The position numbers were made by a program, and so were the translations under genes. This document shows, in pieces, positions 7,098-17,200 of a DNA stretch of 24,207 nt (the first letter of the stretch is position 1; each line of letters begins with the position of its first letter). The notes below the pieces were generated by a model. That model made no database searches. It was given only the letters and a program-made list of their open reading frames with translations, and was not told the origin of the DNA. Location: NCBI GenBank assembly GCA_949840605.1, contig CATKXN010000028.1, positions 1 through 24,207 on the forward strand. Direction: 5' to 3'. The stretch is from an uncultured Alistipes sp. GTDB lineage: Bacteria > Bacteroidota > Bacteroidia > Bacteroidales > Rikenellaceae.

Positions 7098-8536
7098 AAG
7101 ACAACGTCACATTCCGGGAGAAGATCGGATACGGCTTCGGGGACATGGCTTCGAGCATGTTCTGGAAGATATTCGGCATGTATCTGCTCTTTTTCTATAC
7201 CAAGGTGTTCGGCATCACGCCGGCCGCCGCCGGGACCATGTTCCTGGTGACCCGCATCTGGGATTCGCTCAACGATCCCCTGATGGGGCTGCTGGCGGAC
7301 CGCACCCGCAGCCGCTGGGGGCGTTACCGTCCTTATCTGCTGTGGGGCGCCGTGCCGTTCGCCGCGATCGGAGTGCTGACGTTCTGGACTCCCGATTTCG
7401 GGATGACCGGAAAACTGGTGTGGGCCTACGTGACCTATACGGCCATGATGATGGTCTATACGCTGGTCAACGTCCCCTATGCTTCGCTGCTCGGGGTGAT
7501 GACGCCCGATACGAAGCTGCGCAATACGTTCTCCTCCTACCGGATGTTCTTCGCCTACGTCGGCAGTCTGGTGACCTTCATGCTGTTGCAGCCGATGGTG
7601 GATTTCTTCGCCGGATGGCTCGGCGGCGGCGAGACCGACGTGCTGAACGAGAGCGTCGCCGGGAGCGACGTGGCCATATCCGGCATGCCGGAGGCGTGGA
7701 CCTGCGCCGTGGCCGTCATCGGGGCGCTTTGTGCGCTGCTCTTCTGGCTCTGCTTCCGCTGGACGCGCGAACGGATTCGGGTCGACGATGCGCAGCAGGC
7801 GAAGGGTTCGGTCGGACGGGATCTGAAAAGCCTGGCCCGCAACGCTCCCTGGTGGATTCTGCTGGTCGCGGGAGTGGCGGTGCTGCTGTTCAACTCGATC
7901 CGCGACGGCGTGGCGATCTTCTACTTCACCGACTACGTCCGGAGCGCCTATAAACTGCCGCATCTGGGCTGGACGCTGGGAACGCTTTACCTGCTGTCGG
8001 GCCAGCTGGGGAATATGGCCGGGGTGGCTTTGGCCGTGCCGCTGGCGGCGCGGTTAGGCAAGAAGGGGGCTTTTGCCGCGGCGATGGGTGCGGCAGGAGT
8101 GCTGAGCCTCTTCTTCTTCCGGCTGGAGCCTTCCGAGCTGGGATGGCTCTTCACCCTGCAGGTGCTTGTCAGCGTGGCGGCGGGCGTCGTGCTGCCTTTG
8201 CTGTGGAGCATGTATGCCGATATCGTCGACTACGAGGAGTACCGCAGCGGTCGGCGGCCTACGGGGCTGATCCTCTCCTCTTCGTCCATGTCCCAGAAAC
8301 TCGGCTGGGCGCTGGGAGGGGCTGTGACGGGCTGGCTGCTGGCCGCGTTCGGCTACGATCAGTCGGCTGCGGTGCAGAGCGGTGAGGCGATAGCGGGCGT
8401 GCGGATGATGATGAGCTGGCTCCCGGCGGCCGGATGCCTGGTGGCCGCCGCGGCGGTCCTGTTTTACCCGCTCGGCGAAAAACGCATGGAGCGAATCGCG
8501 GCGGAGCTCGGTCTTCGCCGGAAAACGAACGAATGA
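7094..8536 (+). CDS. GPH-family sugar:cation symporter (probable manno-oligosaccharide importer)
   Basis: A 480-residue inner-membrane protein of the glycoside-pentoside-hexuronide symporter family (MFS superfamily) with about 12 hydrophobic segments. Family marks are the N-terminal [20 protein letters not shown], the loop [20 protein letters not shown] and, in the second half, [17 protein letters not shown]. The start is the ATG overlapping the GH130 stop. The frame is open far upstream through the GH130 gene, but that extension is antisense-like coding noise. The most likely cargo is mannobiose or a short manno-oligosaccharide moved from periplasm to cytoplasm, because the epimerase and phosphorylase genes flank it. 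The cargo is inferred from position. Confidence 0.92.
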   Translation: MKDNVTFREKIGYGFGDMASSMFWKIFGMYLLFFYTKVFGITPAAAGTMFLVTRIWDSLNDPLMGLLADRTRSRWGRYRPYLLWGAVPFAAIGVLTFWTPDFGMTGKLVWAYVTYTAMMMVYTLVNVPYASLLGVMTPDTKLRNTFSSYRMFFAYVGSLVTFMLLQPMVDFFAGWLGGGETDVLNESVAGSDVAISGMPEAWTCAVAVIGALCALLFWLCFRWTRERIRVDDAQQAKGSVGRDLKSLARNAPWWILLVAGVAVLLFNSIRDGVAIFYFTDYVRSAYKLPHLGWTLGTLYLLSGQLGNMAGVALAVPLAARLGKKGAFAAAMGAAGVLSLFFFRLEPSELGWLFTLQVLVSVAAGVVLPLLWSMYADIVDYEEYRSGRRPTGLILSSSSMSQKLGWALGGAVTGWLLAAFGYDQSAAVQSGEAIAGVRMMMSWLPAAGCLVAAAAVLFYPLGEKRMERIAAELGLRRKTNE

Positions 8537-9741
8537 TGAAAAAGATGCTTGCACAATGGCGCGACGAATTGTCGGCGGAGCTGACTGGTGACATCCTGCC
8601 TTTCTGGATGGCGTTTCTGGGCGACGGGAAACATTTTGCGGGACGTATCGACGGCCGCGGAAATGCGCATCCCGAAGCCGGAAAGGGCGCCGTCCTGATC
8701 GCGCGGATGCTGTGGACCTTTTCGGCGGCTTACCGCATGACCGGACGCCCCGACTGCCTCGATGCGGCCCGCAAGGTCCGCGAATGGCTGGCCGCGCGGC
8801 TGATCGACCCGGTGTACGGCGGCGTCTATTGGGAGACTGCTCCCGACGGCGATCCGCTCTGCTGCAAGAAACAGAGCTATGCCGTCGGTTTCGCTATCTA
8901 CGGACTGAGCGAATATGTCCGGGCGACGGGCGACCCCGTGGCCTTGGACGAAGCCGCCGCGTTGTTCGGGGCGCTCGAGGAGCATGTCTGGGATGCGGCG
9001 CGGGGCGGATATGCCGAAGCCCTGACCCGGGACTGGCGGCCGTTGGAGGACGTGCGCCTGAGCGAGAAGGACGCCAACGCCTGCTTCAGCATGAATACGC
9101 ACCTGCATCTGCTCGAACCCTGTGCGAACCTGCTGCGGGTGTGGCCTGCGGATCGGGTTGCGGATGCGGTCCGGCGGCTGCTCCGCATCCATACCGACCG
9201 GATTTTCGATCGGCAGACGGGGCATCTGAACCTCTTTTTCGATGCCGGGTGGCGGCCGCAGGGGCGGACGGTCTCCTACGGACATGACGTCGAGGCGTCG
9301 TGGCTCATCGACGAAGCCGCCGACCTGCTCGGCGATCCGCAGGTCGCGGCCGCGGCCGGTCCCGTGGCCGGGGCGCTGGCTGCGGCTGCCGCCGAAGGCG
9401 TGCAGTCCGACGGAAGCCTGATTTACGAATACGATCCGCTGACGGGACGCACCGACGCCGACCGCCATTGGTGGGTGCAGGCCGAAGCGGTCGTCGGGTT
9501 TTTCAACAGGTACGAGCGAACCGGGGACGAGGCGTTTCTGCGGCGCAGTCGCGACGTGTGGCGGTATATCCGCATGCACCTGCTCGACACCGCCGGCGGC
9601 GAATGGTTCTGGAGCGTCCGTGCCGACGGATCGGTCAACCGCGACGACGACAAGGCCGGGTTCTGGAAATGTCCCTATCATAACGGCCGGATGTGCCTGG
9701 AACTGATGCGGCGCATCGGAAGGCTGCTTGCAGAGTACTAA
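8533..9741 (+). CDS. Cellobiose/mannobiose 2-epimerase (AGE superfamily)
   Basis: A 402-residue cytosolic protein of the N-acylglucosamine 2-epimerase superfamily with an (alpha/alpha)6 barrel. It should turn beta-1,4-mannobiose into mannosylglucose, the substrate of the phosphorylase two genes upstream. Features of cellobiose 2-epimerases are SYGHDVEASWL, with His251 and Glu254 at the spacing of the catalytic His and Glu, HWWVQAEAVVGF, and a C-terminal KCPYHNGRMCLE with His383, a candidate for the second catalytic His. Two adjacent ATGs (8533 and 8536) are possible. The first overlaps the symporter stop as ATGA, the same arrangement as the preceding gene pair, and is chosen. Fairly sure of the epimerase class; the mannobiose role follows from context. 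Confidence 0.93.
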   Translation: MMKKMLAQWRDELSAELTGDILPFWMAFLGDGKHFAGRIDGRGNAHPEAGKGAVLIARMLWTFSAAYRMTGRPDCLDAARKVREWLAARLIDPVYGGVYWETAPDGDPLCCKKQSYAVGFAIYGLSEYVRATGDPVALDEAAALFGALEEHVWDAARGGYAEALTRDWRPLEDVRLSEKDANACFSMNTHLHLLEPCANLLRVWPADRVADAVRRLLRIHTDRIFDRQTGHLNLFFDAGWRPQGRTVSYGHDVEASWLIDEAADLLGDPQVAAAAGPVAGALAAAAAEGVQSDGSLIYEYDPLTGRTDADRHWWVQAEAVVGFFNRYERTGDEAFLRRSRDVWRYIRMHLLDTAGGEWFWSVRADGSVNRDDDKAGFWKCPYHNGRMCLELMRRIGRLLAEY

Positions 9742-9753
9742 AACAGAAAGACT

Positions 9754-10647
9754 ATGGCAAATTACAATATCCTTACGGAGGTGCCTCCCATTTCGAAGCA
9801 GGACAGCTTCGTCGTGTTCGAGCGCCGGAAGAGCAACTTCAATTTTCCGATCCACATCCACAGCGAGTACGAGCTCAACTATATCATCGGAGCGCGCGGC
9901 GCGCGGCGCATCGTCGGCGACCACGTGGCCGATATCGGCGACCGGGAGATGGTGCTCATCACGGGCAGCAACCTGGAGCATGCGTGGATGGACGGCAACC
10001 TGGCCTCCGGGGCGGAGATCTACGAGGTGACGATCCAGTTTTCGCCCGAACTGTTCCAGGGAGGCGGACTGATCGACCGCAAACAGTTCGTGCCGATCAA
10101 GAAGATGCTGCAGGATGCCCAGCACGGGATCGCCTTCTCCGAAAAGACCATCCTGCAGAGCGAGTCGGGGATTCACCGGCTGATCGACAGTACGGACAAT
10201 TTCAACTCGATCCTGATCTTCCTTTCGCTGCTCAACCTGCTGGCCCACGACCCGGCCTACACCGTGTTGTCGCATTCGCATTTCAGCAAGCTGGAGGATA
10301 CCTACGACAGCCGGCGCGTGCGTACCATCATGGATTATCTCAACAGCAACTACCACCGTCCCGTGCGGCTCTCGGAGATGGCGGCGCTGGTCAACATGAG
10401 CGAGCCCTCGTTCAGCCGTTTCATCAAACGGCGGACGGGATACAACTTCATCGACTGCCTGAACAATATCCGCATCAGTGCGGCGTCCCGGCGGCTGATC
10501 GACGAACCGGCGAACACGATTTCCGAGATCGCTTTCAAATGCGGGTTCAACAACCTCTCGAATTTCAACCGGATTTTCAAGAAATACAAGGGCTACACGC
10601 CCCACGATTTCCGGGAATACTACGACAAGAAGAAAATCGTCATCTGA
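9754..10647 (+). CDS. AraC-family transcriptional regulator
   Basis: A 297-residue regulator. Residues about 20-100 form a cupin-like sensor (FPIHIHSEYELNYIIGARGA and VADIGDREMVLITGSNLEHAW). Residues about 185-292 form the AraC double helix-turn-helix (YHRPVRLSEMAALVNMSEPS, then TISEIAFKCGFNNLSNFNRI and FKKYKGYTPHDFREYY). It starts 12 bases after the epimerase gene, within the operon, so it probably forms an autoregulatory loop with the locus. The inducer is not visible in sequence; a mannan disaccharide would be the natural guess, since the protein is cytosolic. Most Bacteroidota glycan loci use SusR, hybrid two-component or ECF sigma/anti-sigma control, none of which is seen here. Confidence 0.93.
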   Translation: MANYNILTEVPPISKQDSFVVFERRKSNFNFPIHIHSEYELNYIIGARGARRIVGDHVADIGDREMVLITGSNLEHAWMDGNLASGAEIYEVTIQFSPELFQGGGLIDRKQFVPIKKMLQDAQHGIAFSEKTILQSESGIHRLIDSTDNFNSILIFLSLLNLLAHDPAYTVLSHSHFSKLEDTYDSRRVRTIMDYLNSNYHRPVRLSEMAALVNMSEPSFSRFIKRRTGYNFIDCLNNIRISAASRRLIDEPANTISEIAFKCGFNNLSNFNRIFKKYKGYTPHDFREYYDKKKIVI

Positions 10648-10678
10648 CTTACCGAACCGCTCTAACCCGTTGTGAACC

Positions 10679-11785
10679 ATGAATAAACTGTTATGCATCG
10701 TATGTATGGCCGTACTTGCGGCCGCCTGCTCGGAATCTTCGCCCGTCCCGGTCGATTCGCGGGCCACGCCTGAAACGCACGCCCTCTACCGCAACCTGTT
10801 CCGGGTAGCGGACAAAGGGGTGATGTTCGGGCACCAGGACGACGCCCTCTACGGCCACGGCTGGAAGTATGAGGAGGGACGCTCCGACGTCAGGGAGTGC
10901 TGCGGCGATTACCCGGCCGTTTTCGGATGGGAGCTCGGAGGGCTCGAGACCGGGGCCGACCGGAGCATCGACGCCGTTCCTTTCGCCGAAATCGCACGCC
11001 TGCTGGGCGCCGCCTATGGGCGCGGTGCCGTGAATACGGTCAGCTGGCATCCGCAGAATCCCGAGTCGGGGGCCAGCGCCTGGGACTGTAAAACCTCCAC
11101 GGCCGTGAAATCCATTCTTCCCGGCGGCGCCAACCATGCCGGATTCCGGTCGTGGCTCGACCGCCTGGCCGGATTCTTCGGCGGGCTGAAGGGCGCCGAC
11201 GGGACTCTGGCGCCGGTGCTGTTCCGTCCGTTCCACGAGCACACCGGCAGCGGATTCTGGTGGGGAGAGACGCAGTGCACTCCCGACGAGTACCGGGCTT
11301 TGTGGCGGTTCACCGTGGAATACCTGCGCGATGTGAAAGGGGTGCACAACCTCCTCTACGTCTATTCGCCCGATCTGTACCGCGACGCGGAGCACTATAT
11401 GGAACGCTATCCGGGCGACGAGTGGGTCGACGTGCTCGGACTCGACGCCTATCACCGCCAGCAGGACTGGGATTTTCTGTCGGGCGGCGAACGGATGCTT
11501 TCGACCCTGCAGCGGCTGGGCCGCGAACACGGCAAACCGACGGCTTTCACCGAAACCGGGCTCGAAAGCATTCCCGATGCCGAATGGTGGACCCGGTGGC
11601 TGCTGCCGGTCATCCGCGGCAAGGGGCTGAGTTATGTGTTGGTGTGGCGCAACGCCCACGACCGGGAGACGCACTTTTTCGGTCCCTGGCACGGACACGC
11701 CTCGGAACCCGATTTCTGCCGGTTCGCCGCCGGCCGGGAGCAGCCCGTGCTGTTCGAGAGCCAATTGCCCGACATGTATCATTGA
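10679..11785 (+). CDS. GH26 endo-beta-1,4-mannanase lipoprotein (first copy)
   Basis: A 368-residue lipoprotein: the signal peptide ends at lipobox LAAA-C with Cys17, followed by SESS, which suggests surface display. It is of family GH26, which cleaves beta-1,4-mannosidic bonds with retention. The acid/base is Glu187 in LFRPFHEHTGSGFWWG and the nucleophile Glu292 in AFTETGLES. VLGLDAYH and YVLVWRN are further family marks. The length is that of a single catalytic domain with no added binding module. It begins 31 bases after the AraC gene and is followed 21 bases later by a paralogue. Mannanase specificity is the family's main activity and agrees with the locus; endo versus mannobiose-releasing action cannot be told from sequence alone. 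Confidence 0.94.
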   Translation: MNKLLCIVCMAVLAAACSESSPVPVDSRATPETHALYRNLFRVADKGVMFGHQDDALYGHGWKYEEGRSDVRECCGDYPAVFGWELGGLETGADRSIDAVPFAEIARLLGAAYGRGAVNTVSWHPQNPESGASAWDCKTSTAVKSILPGGANHAGFRSWLDRLAGFFGGLKGADGTLAPVLFRPFHEHTGSGFWWGETQCTPDEYRALWRFTVEYLRDVKGVHNLLYVYSPDLYRDAEHYMERYPGDEWVDVLGLDAYHRQQDWDFLSGGERMLSTLQRLGREHGKPTAFTETGLESIPDAEWWTRWLLPVIRGKGLSYVLVWRNAHDRETHFFGPWHGHASEPDFCRFAAGREQPVLFESQLPDMYH

Positions 11786-11806
11786 TTAACCTAAAAACCG
11801 ATAATT

Positions 11807-12928
11807 ATGTGGAAACAAATTTTTTATCTGTCGTGTCTGGTCGTGGCCGGATGCAGTGATATCGCCGACCGCGCCTATCCGGAACCTCAGCCGGCGCCTG
11901 CCGCGACGACCGACGCGCAGGCTACGGTGCAGACCCGCAACCTGCTCGCAAACCTGCGCGGCATCGCCGAGGGCGGCGGAACGCTCTTCGGCCATCAGTG
12001 TTCGTCGCTCTACGGCATCGGCTGGTCGGGCGATGCCGACCGTTCGGACGTGAAGAGCCTCTGCGGCGACTATCCCGCCGTGATGGGCTGGGACCTGGCC
12101 CAGATCGAACTCGGGCAGGAGGCCAATATCGACGGCGACCGGTTCGCCGACATCCGCAGCCGTATTCTCGAGGCTTATGCCCGGGGCGGTGTGACCACCG
12201 TCGGCTGGCATACGACCAATCCGGTGACGGGCGGCACGGCCTGGGACGCGACCGCTGCCGTGGGGCGGATCATCCCCGGAGGCGACCTGCACGAAACGTA
12301 CTGCGGCTGGCTGGACAAGGTCGCCGATTTCATGCTTTCGCTCAGGACCGCGGACGGAGAGTATGTCCCGGTGTTGTTCCGTCCGTTCCACGAACACACC
12401 GGCAACGGATTCTGGTGGGGCAAGGGCAACTGCACCGCTGACGAGTACGTCGCCCTGTGGCGTTTTACGCTCGAATACCTGCGCGACACGAAGGGCGTGC
12501 ACAACCTGCTGTACGTCTACTCGCCCGATATCGTCAGCTCGCAGGACAACTACCTCGAGTTCTGGCCGGGCGACGCCTATGTCGACGTCCTCGGCCTGGA
12601 CGCCTACGACCGCAGCTCCTGGGCCATCGACACCAACGGCCTGCGGCTGATGCGCCTGCTCAAACATATCGCTTACCTGAAGAACAAGCCGTTCGCTTTC
12701 ACGGAGACCGGGCTCGAGAACAATACCTCCCAGCCCAAATGGTGGACCGAGAAGCTCTCGAAAGCCATTGCGGGCGTTCCCGTGGCCTATGTGCTGGTCT
12801 GGCGGAACAAGGATGCGAATCACTTCTTCGGCCCTTATCCGGGCTGCGTCTCGGAGGAGGATTTCAAGACCTTCGTCGCCGGGAAGCAGATCCTGCTGGA
12901 GAAGGACATAGCCGGCATTTACGAATAA
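11807..12928 (+). CDS. GH26 beta-mannanase lipoprotein (second copy)
   Basis: A 373-residue lipoprotein (lipobox VVAG-C, Cys16, followed by SDIAD, a good surface-export signal) paralogous to the gene before it. The catalytic pair is conserved: Glu196 in LFRPFHEHTGNGFWWG and Glu300 in AFTETGLEN. The two copies share long blocks such as KGVHNLLYVYSPD and DVLGLDAY but diverge in the N-terminal third (GHQCSSLYGIGW versus GHQDDALYGHGW) and around the glycone side, so they probably differ in chain-length preference. A tandem of two GH26 enzymes is also known in the galactomannan locus of Bacteroides ovatus. The order of action of the two is not inferable here. Confidence 0.93.
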   Translation: MWKQIFYLSCLVVAGCSDIADRAYPEPQPAPAATTDAQATVQTRNLLANLRGIAEGGGTLFGHQCSSLYGIGWSGDADRSDVKSLCGDYPAVMGWDLAQIELGQEANIDGDRFADIRSRILEAYARGGVTTVGWHTTNPVTGGTAWDATAAVGRIIPGGDLHETYCGWLDKVADFMLSLRTADGEYVPVLFRPFHEHTGNGFWWGKGNCTADEYVALWRFTLEYLRDTKGVHNLLYVYSPDIVSSQDNYLEFWPGDAYVDVLGLDAYDRSSWAIDTNGLRLMRLLKHIAYLKNKPFAFTETGLENNTSQPKWWTEKLSKAIAGVPVAYVLVWRNKDANHFFGPYPGCVSEEDFKTFVAGKQILLEKDIAGIYE

Positions 12929-12940
12929 TCCCTGCTTGAA

Positions 12941-14281
12941 ATGAACGCTATCAGATCTTTTTTGGGATGTATCGCGGCATTGGCGGCCGTTTCCTGCGCG
13001 GGCCGTTCGTCGGTTTCGCACGGGGAGATCGCCCGGGTGCGCGATTTCATCCGCACGTCGTGGGATGCGTCGATGCAGTATAATCCGGCCGATTCGCAGA
13101 CCCTGATCGGACTGCCCCGTCCCTATACGGTTCCCAGCGTCAGCCAGACCTTTCAGGAGCTCTATTACTGGGATACCTATTTCACCAACGAGGGGCTCGT
13201 GCGCGACGGACGCCTCGACCTGGCGAAAAACAACACCGAGAACATGCTCTGTCTGGTCGACCGCTACGGCTTTATGCCCAACGGCAGCCGGACGTGGTAT
13301 CTCAACCGCTCGCAGCCGCCTTTCCTCTGCATGATGGTCGACCGGGTGTTCGGAGAGACCGGGGACAGGAAGTGGCTGGCCGGGGCTTTTGCGACGCTGC
13401 AGAAGGAGTATGCATTCTGGATGACGCAGCGTATGACGCCCGTCGGGCTCAACCGTTACTCTTCGTCTGCCGATGACGAACTCAAGCGGGAGTTCGTGGA
13501 CACCGGGGGCCGGCGGCTCGGCACGGACTTCCGCAGCCGGGGGCTTTCCGACGCGGAGATGCTGCGGCTGGGGGCGCATTTTGCCGCCGAGGCCGAGTCG
13601 GGCTGGGATTTCAATCCCCGTTTCGAGCGCCGTTGCGAGGATTTCTGCCCGGTGGACCTCAACGCCAACCTCTATCTCTACGAGACGCTCTTTGCCCGTT
13701 ACGCCCTGCTGCTGGACGACCCTGCTGCTGCGGAGACCTGGAAAGCGCGGGCCGAAAAGCGCCGCGAACTGGTGAACCGCTATTGTCTCGGGGAGGACGG
13801 CCTCTATTATGACTACGATTTCGTCAACGACCGCCGTTCGACGGTGGTTTCGGGCGCGGTGTTCAGCCTGCTCTATGCCGGAATTCCGGATGCGGAGCAG
13901 GCCCGGACCCTCGTGGAGAAGGCGCTCGGACGGCTGGAGTTCGAATACGGGATCGCCGTCTGCGAGGACAAACCCTATGAATACGACTACCAGTGGTCTT
14001 ATCCCAACACCTGGCCCCCGGTCGTCTACCTGGCCATCCGGGGACTCGACGCCTACGGTTACCGGCAGGATGCGCGGCGCATTGCGGAGAAATACGTCGC
14101 GATGGTCGTGAAAACCTTCGGCCAGACCCGGAACCTGTGGGAAAAGTACAATGTCCGCGAAGGGAATATCAACGTCAGCAACGAATACGACATGCCTACG
14201 ATGCTGGGATGGAGCGCCGGGACGTTCATCTACGCCGACGACTATCTCGACGGTAAAATCGACAACCAAACGAAACACTAA
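12941..14281 (+). CDS. GH37 (trehalase-like) lipoprotein of unknown substrate
   Basis: A 446-residue lipoprotein; the lipobox is AAVS-C with Cys19, followed by AGRSS without acidic residues, so periplasmic retention is possible. The (alpha/alpha)6-barrel signatures of family GH37 are present in degenerate form: PRPYTVPSVSQTFQELYYWD near the N-terminus, AESGWDFNPRF with Asp223 (general acid position), QWSYPNTWPP, LWEKYN, and NEYDMPTMLGWSAG with Glu415 (general base position). Trehalases normally carry a Gly-rich stretch before the EYP motif, replaced here by INVSNEYD. It starts 12 bases after the second GH26 and precedes susC, so it belongs to the mannan operon, where trehalose makes little sense. 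An unusual side-chain glycosidase or an altered specificity is plausible. Family fairly sure, substrate unknown. Confidence 0.82.
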   Translation: MNAIRSFLGCIAALAAVSCAGRSSVSHGEIARVRDFIRTSWDASMQYNPADSQTLIGLPRPYTVPSVSQTFQELYYWDTYFTNEGLVRDGRLDLAKNNTENMLCLVDRYGFMPNGSRTWYLNRSQPPFLCMMVDRVFGETGDRKWLAGAFATLQKEYAFWMTQRMTPVGLNRYSSSADDELKREFVDTGGRRLGTDFRSRGLSDAEMLRLGAHFAAEAESGWDFNPRFERRCEDFCPVDLNANLYLYETLFARYALLLDDPAAAETWKARAEKRRELVNRYCLGEDGLYYDYDFVNDRRSTVVSGAVFSLLYAGIPDAEQARTLVEKALGRLEFEYGIAVCEDKPYEYDYQWSYPNTWPPVVYLAIRGLDAYGYRQDARRIAEKYVAMVVKTFGQTRNLWEKYNVREGNINVSNEYDMPTMLGWSAGTFIYADDYLDGKIDNQTKH

Positions 14282-14293
14282 AACTCAGACACC

Positions 14294-17200
14294 ATGAATA
14301 CAATCAATCGATGCCTGCGGAACAGGTGGCTCCTGACGCTTTTCGCCGCCCTGTTCCTCGCAGTCGGCGCATCCGCACAGAATGAGGTCCGGGGCCGTGT
14401 GACGGCCGACGGACAGCCGCTCGTCGGAGCCAGCGTCGTCGTCAAGGGGACGACGACCGGAACCAGTACCGACACCTCGGGCAATTTCACGCTCCGGGCC
14501 TCGTCCGGAGCCGTGCTCTCCGTCGGGTTCGTCGGCTACAAGACCCGCGAAGTCGCCGTTACGGCCGGGGCGACCTTCCTCGACATCGTGCTCGAAGCCG
14601 ATGAGGCCCTGATCGACGACGTGGTCGTCATCGGTTACGGCTCGATGAAGAAGAGCGACCTGACCGGATCGGTCGTCTCCGTGAAGATGGACGCCATCAA
14701 GGACATCTCGGCTCCGTCGGTCGAGGGCCTCCTGCAGGGCCGTGCCGCCGGATTGCAGATCATGAACACGTCGCAGGACCCCGGAGCGGGGGCTGTGGTG
14801 CGCATCCGCGGCAACAGTTCGCTCAACGGTTCGAACACCCCGCTGATCGTGGTCGACGGATTCCCCGTCGGCGACGCCGGCAACCTGTCGCAGATCAATC
14901 CGTCGGACATCGAGTCGATCGAGATTCTTAAGGACGCCTCCTCGGCGGCCATCTACGGCTCCCGCGGCGCCAACGGCGTGATCCTGATCCAGACCCGCAC
15001 GGCCAAAGGCGGATCGACCCGCGTTTCGGTGAACCACCGGACCACCATCGGGCAGTTCACCGACAAACTCAACGTGTGGCGCAACCCGCTGCAGATGGCG
15101 CAGATCGCCAACGAGGAGCTGACCAACGCCGGACTGCCGGCCCTCTATACGGGGCAGTACAACAACGGCACCTACTATCCGTCGCTCATCGAGATCCAGC
15201 AGGGCAAGTGGTCCAACACCGACTGGGCCGACCTCTGTATGCGCACGGCCGTGGTCAACAACACGACGGCCACGCTGTCCCATTCCACCGACAAGGCTTC
15301 GATCAACCTGAGCCTGAATTATTTCGACGACGAGGGCGTCTACAGGAAGGACAATTTCCGCAAAGGAAACGTCACGCTCAACGGTTCCTACAAGCTGGCC
15401 AAGAACTTCACGCTCCAGACGTCGAACATCTTCTCGATCCACAAGCGCCATGTGAACAACACGCTCGAGTACGGCCGCAATCCGTTGTGGCCCGTCTACG
15501 ACAAGGACGGCAATTACTTCATCGCTTCGGAGACCGATTTCGGCCATCCGCTCGTTATCTCCGACAACGTCAGGAACGAGACGCAGGGCCGCGACCTTCT
15601 GTCGTCGCTGGCCGCCGAGTGGGAGATCGTCGAAGGGCTGAAGATCCGCACGCAGCTCAACTACAGCTATTCGACCACCTTCCAGGATGCCTACAACGCT
15701 TCGAACACCTCGCAGGAGGCGCACGACCTGAACGGTATCGCCCGGATGAACAACTCCCTGTCGCAGGATGTGCTGAGCGAGACCTATGTCACCTTCCAGC
15801 GCACCTTTGCCGACCGCCACAACCTCACGGTCATGGCGGGACACTCGTTCGACTACAACATGGGCCGCACGCTCAGCACCACGGCCTACGATTTCGTGAA
15901 CGACGCCCTCGGCAACGAGAACATGGGGGCGGGAAATCCCCAGAAGAACGTGATCGACAACACCTACCGCAACAGCAAACTGTTGTCGTTCTACGGCCGT
16001 CTGAACTACGTGCTCGACGACAAATACCTCTTCACGTTCACCATGCGCGCCGACGGCTCGTCGAAATTCGGCAAGAACAGCAAGTGGGGCTATTTCCCCT
16101 CGGGGGCCGTGAGCTGGAAACTCCACAACGAGCCGTGGATGCAGAAAATCAATGTTTTCGACGAGTTCAAGATTCGTGCGAGCTGGGGGCTTTCGGGCAA
16201 TCAGGGCATCTCGCCCTACCAGACGCTCAACCGCTACGGGACCGAGAAATACTGGTTCGCGGACAAGTGGCAGACGGCTATCGGTCCGGGGTATGAGGCC
16301 GGCCGCGAAGGCGCCAACGACCGTTATATCCTTTGGGGAGGCATCTCCAATCCCGACCTGCGGTGGGAGTCGACCCGTCAGTGGAACCTGGGAGTCGACC
16401 TGGCCTTCTTCAAGCGCCGTCTGCGCCTGACGATGGACTACTACGACAAGTACACCACCGACCTGCTGCGGGAGAAATACCTGCCGTTGTCGAGCGGTTA
16501 CGACAAGATGTGGGTCAACGACGGCAACATCCGCAACCGGGGTTTCGAGTTCACGCTCGACGGCGACATCGTCAGCCGGAAAAACACCTCTCTCTCCGCG
16601 ACGTTCATCTTCTCGCGCAACCGCAACGAGGTGACCGGTCTGGGCAACGCCGTTTCGAGCGGCCTGAGCACCGACTACCTGACGGGGATGCAGTACGAGG
16701 TCTGCGGCCAGTCGCTGTCGATGTTCAACGGCAATCCGAGCGTCTACGCCATCGGCTTTCCGATGTACGCCTTCTACGGCTACCGCGTGGACGGGATCAT
16801 CCAGCAGGGCGAGGACCCCGGATTCATGAGTACCGACGGCAAGGACCTGCCCGGCGAGTTCAAGTACGTGGACCTGAACGGCGACTATGCCATCGACGAT
16901 AGGGACCGCTGCATCATCGGCGACCCGAATCCCGACTTCACGGCCAGTCTCAACCTGGCGTTCCGCTACAAGAATCTCGACGTGTCGGTGTTCCTCAACG
17001 GCGTATTCGGCAACGACGTCATCTATAACGGCTACACCTACGACCCGCGCGTGAAGATCAAGCGCTGGACGCCCGACAACCCGACGAACAAATACCCGCG
17101 GCTGAATTCGACGCGGAGCTACCTGTTCTCGGACTACTTCGTCCACGACGGTTCGTTCGTGCGCCTGCAGAACATCAATGTCGGCTACACGATTCCCGTG

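Noticed and set aside
8464..10767. A 767-residue open frame on minus across the epimerase and AraC genes
   Set aside because: Same reason: it crosses two well-supported genes on plus and has no family marks.
11786..14278. An 830-residue open frame on minus opposite the GH26 and GH37-like genes
   Set aside because: It spans several genes and a gene boundary on the other strand and shows no domain; codon-bias artefact.
14285..17146. A 953-residue open frame on minus opposite susC
   Set aside because: It is a frame shadow caused by high GC and biased codons; composition is rich in Val, Arg, Gly and His without any domain, while susC on plus has full family similarity.
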